Positions 62,722 through 64,000 of a stretch of 64,000 bases of DNA are shown here, piece by piece. The position numbers and the translations under genes are program-made. The DNA comes from an uncultured Clostridia bacterium (GTDB lineage Bacteria > Bacillota > Clostridia > Saccharofermentanales > Saccharofermentanaceae). Below the pieces are notes generated by a model that saw only the letters and a list, made by a program, of their open reading frames with translations, did not search any database and was not told the DNA's origin. Position 1 is the first letter of the stretch; the number at the start of each line of letters is the position of its first letter. The stretch is taken from positions 124,001-188,000 of the forward strand of contig CAMIYM010000005.1 of assembly GCA_946403085.1 (NCBI GenBank), given 5' to 3'.

Positions 62722-63268
62722 TTAGATCGTCTCCTTTCGTTTTATTGCTGAGGATTACCCGGAGTCTTTCGCGTCCGCGCCGGAGTTTGGTCTTGATCGT
62801 GGACGGGTTCATCTGCATTTGTTTTGCGATCACCGACACGCTTTGACAGTAGAAATAAAACCTCAGGAAGATCTCTTTATCAGGCTGCGCCATTGAATAG
62901 ACCGCATTACGGACCATGTCGTCCTGTTCTTCCTTCGCCACTCTGTCAAATTCAGAATCATCATCTAAGATAAGAATGTCCTCGTCCAAAGGCAGCTCAA
63001 TCTCCTTGTCCCGCAATTTCTGCATGGAAAGGCTTCTTGCCACACGGCTCAAATAACCCTTAAGATTCAGAGGATATAGTTTTTCTGCAGATCTCCACAA
63101 AGTTACGAACACATCAGATGTTACTTCTTCAACATCTTCATGGCCCATTGAACCCTGCAGGATATTACTTACTACAGTTCCTACATAAGCACTGTATTTG
63201 TCGATAAACCACTCCAGTGCTTCCTCGTCACCTTTTTTAAGTAAAGCCAGCGCCTTCGCTTCGTTCAC
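62702..63268 (-). CDS. ECF-type RNA polymerase sigma factor
   Basis: A 188-aa sigma-70-family factor: region 2 (ALEWFIDKYSAYVGTVVSNIL, DVEEVTSDVFVTLWRSAEKL, LKGYLSRVARSLSMQKLR) and region 4 (FLRFYFYCQSVSVIAKQMQMNPSTIKTKLRRGRERLR). I chose the GTG at 63268 because GAGGAG is 7 bases upstream; a TTG five codons earlier overlaps that site. It probably transcribes its own operon. Confidence 0.93.
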   Translation of the reverse strand: MNEAKALALLKKGDEEALEWFIDKYSAYVGTVVSNILQGSMGHEDVEEVTSDVFVTLWRSAEKLYPLNLKGYLSRVARSLSMQKLRDKEIELPLDEDILILDDDSEFDRVAKEEQDDMVRNAVYSMAQPDKEIFLRFYFYCQSVSVIAKQMQMNPSTIKTKLRRGRERLRVILSNKTKGDDLSESKYS

Positions 63269-63293
63269 TCTAAGTCTCCTCAAATTTGTATTC

Positions 63294-63342
63294 TGAACGG
63301 CCGTTCACCTATATAAGTGCAGATCAGATCCAAATGGTTTCA
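63294..63342 (-). promoter_or_regulatory. Candidate ECF promoter and palindrome upstream of the sigma gene
   Basis: TGAAACC on the minus strand (63342-63336) resembles the GAAAC-type -35 of ECF promoters; a clear -10 is not seen. A perfect 14-bp palindrome TGAACGGCCGTTCA (63294-63307) lies between it and the ribosome site. Confidence 0.45.
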
Positions 63343-63369
63343 CTTTTTCGAAAAATTTTTCAAATCCCA

Positions 63370-64000
63370 TTATCCGAGCAATGGTTCTTTGTGATCGAAA
63401 AGCGCCACATTAATGGTCATGATGTCATAGACACCCTGCTCGATAAAATACGAGACGATAAGATCTGTCTTGCTTGAATTGGACAGCGCATATCCCGCGC
63501 GGCCAAGGAAATCCTTTGTCTCATCCAGGTTAAGTCTTAATGCGAGCGCAAAGGCAAGCGCGGTGCTCTTTTTAGGCTGGTAATTCGCATTGCTCCTGAT
63601 CTTCGAGAACAGTTTCCGGTCGACATTTGCCCTCTTATATACTTCTGTATCGCTGTAACCTTTTTCGGTGATCATGCGGAGAAGACACTCTGACCATGTA
63701 TCAGAGAGGTTCCTGACCACGTCATCAAGAGATCTCGGCGGGGCTTTCTCACAAGCTGCAGCAGCAGGCGCTGCTTCAATGGAATTCTTTAAATGGAATG
63801 TGCCTCTGGCGCGTGAGCCGCTTATGCTTCCGAAAAGACGGTCACCGCGCATGCGTCTTCTAATTTCCCGTGGGTCGTTATCTTCAAGTGCCTCTGAGCA
63901 TTCATCAACAATGACGTCGTACTCATCACTTGTCTTCTCGGCAACATAGTTGTCGTCGATATACTGGTTTATTCCCGCAAAGATCTTGCCCGACAGCTCA
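63370..64000 (-). CDS. HTH-containing protein, 5' end beyond window
   Basis: The frame is open from the right edge to the stop at 63370; a Met at 63852 is internal, since coding-like sequence (SGKIFAGINQYIDDN, EIRRRMRGDRLFGS) continues upstream of it. The C-terminal half has SECLLRMITEKGYSDTEVYKRANVDRKLFSKIRS, then ALALRLNLDETKDFLGRAGYALS and IVSYFIEQGVYDI: a helix-turn-helix-like domain common in Clostridia, which I cannot tie to a function. A low-complexity Ala linker separates the halves. Confidence 0.7.
   Translation of the reverse strand, partial: ELSGKIFAGINQYIDDNYVAEKTSDEYDVIVDECSEALEDNDPREIRRRMRGDRLFGSISGSRARGTFHLKNSIEAAPAAAACEKAPPRSLDDVVRNLSDTWSECLLRMITEKGYSDTEVYKRANVDRKLFSKIRSNANYQPKKSTALAFALALRLNLDETKDFLGRAGYALSNSSKTDLIVSYFIEQGVYDIMTINVALFDHKEPLLG

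Overview
The window is Gram-positive, low-to-moderate G+C Bacillota, most likely an anaerobic (gut or rumen type) Clostridia. Support: AGGAGG-type ribosome sites, YesM/YesN-type two-component genes, a SpoIIE-type phosphatase module, a holin-like type I toxin, and mmsA/gguB-type sugar ABC genes. I cannot place it to genus. The left half (1-31.4 kb) is visibly AT-richer than the right half. It is a defence/accessory island; the right half looks like ordinary chromosome.

Left half. A type I restriction-modification operon reads leftwards from about 8.8 kb: fic, hsdM, hsdS, a DUF6998-like gene, a second hsdS, a fused ABC-ATPase/Toprim protein that fits a merged PARIS (AriA-AriB) gene, and hsdR, which is cut by the window edge. 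Next, also leftwards, comes an McrBC-type system (13.8-9.5 kb) in one operon with a C5-cytosine and an N6-adenine methyltransferase (LlaJI-like logic). Its McrB homologue has two AAA+ domains and an internal ribosome site and start before the second. Then come a truncated conjugative relaxase, an HU gene, a rightward two-gene module (DUF6361-like plus PLD nuclease) that I cannot match to a named defence system, an anchored transglutaminase, a TIR-like/membrane protein and an XRE regulator. A TOTE-type primase-helicase-PLD protein sits between two AAA_14/DUF4143 ATPases.

Right half. From 31.5 kb: a low-molecular-weight phosphatase, a DUF1294-metallophosphoesterase fusion, a carboxylesterase, an IscR-like Rrf2 regulator and a lipase. 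A MoxR-DUF58-VWA-VWA-TPR (Bat-like) operon occupies 42.3-36.9 kb. A partner-switching cluster (STAS, HATPase-like, PAS-adenylate cyclase; divergent HATPase and SpoIIE phosphatase) spans 42.5-47.2 kb. A sugar-uptake locus (58.8-48.2 kb) runs from membrane binding protein through YesM kinase, YesN regulator and lipoprotein binding protein to the ABC binding protein, ATPase and two paralogous permeases; its sensory part probably controls its transport part. The end holds a DUF2130 gene, a type I toxin-antitoxin locus with a second orphan antitoxin copy, a VWA protein, an ECF sigma/anti-sigma pair and an HTH gene cut by the right edge.

Intergenic regions at 35.0-35.5 and 47.2-48.1 kb share repeat families: GGACACA hairpins, a 51-bp direct repeat, four 74-bp hairpin units and a 42-bp tandem. 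I saw no CRISPR array, rRNA, tRNA or complete insertion sequence.
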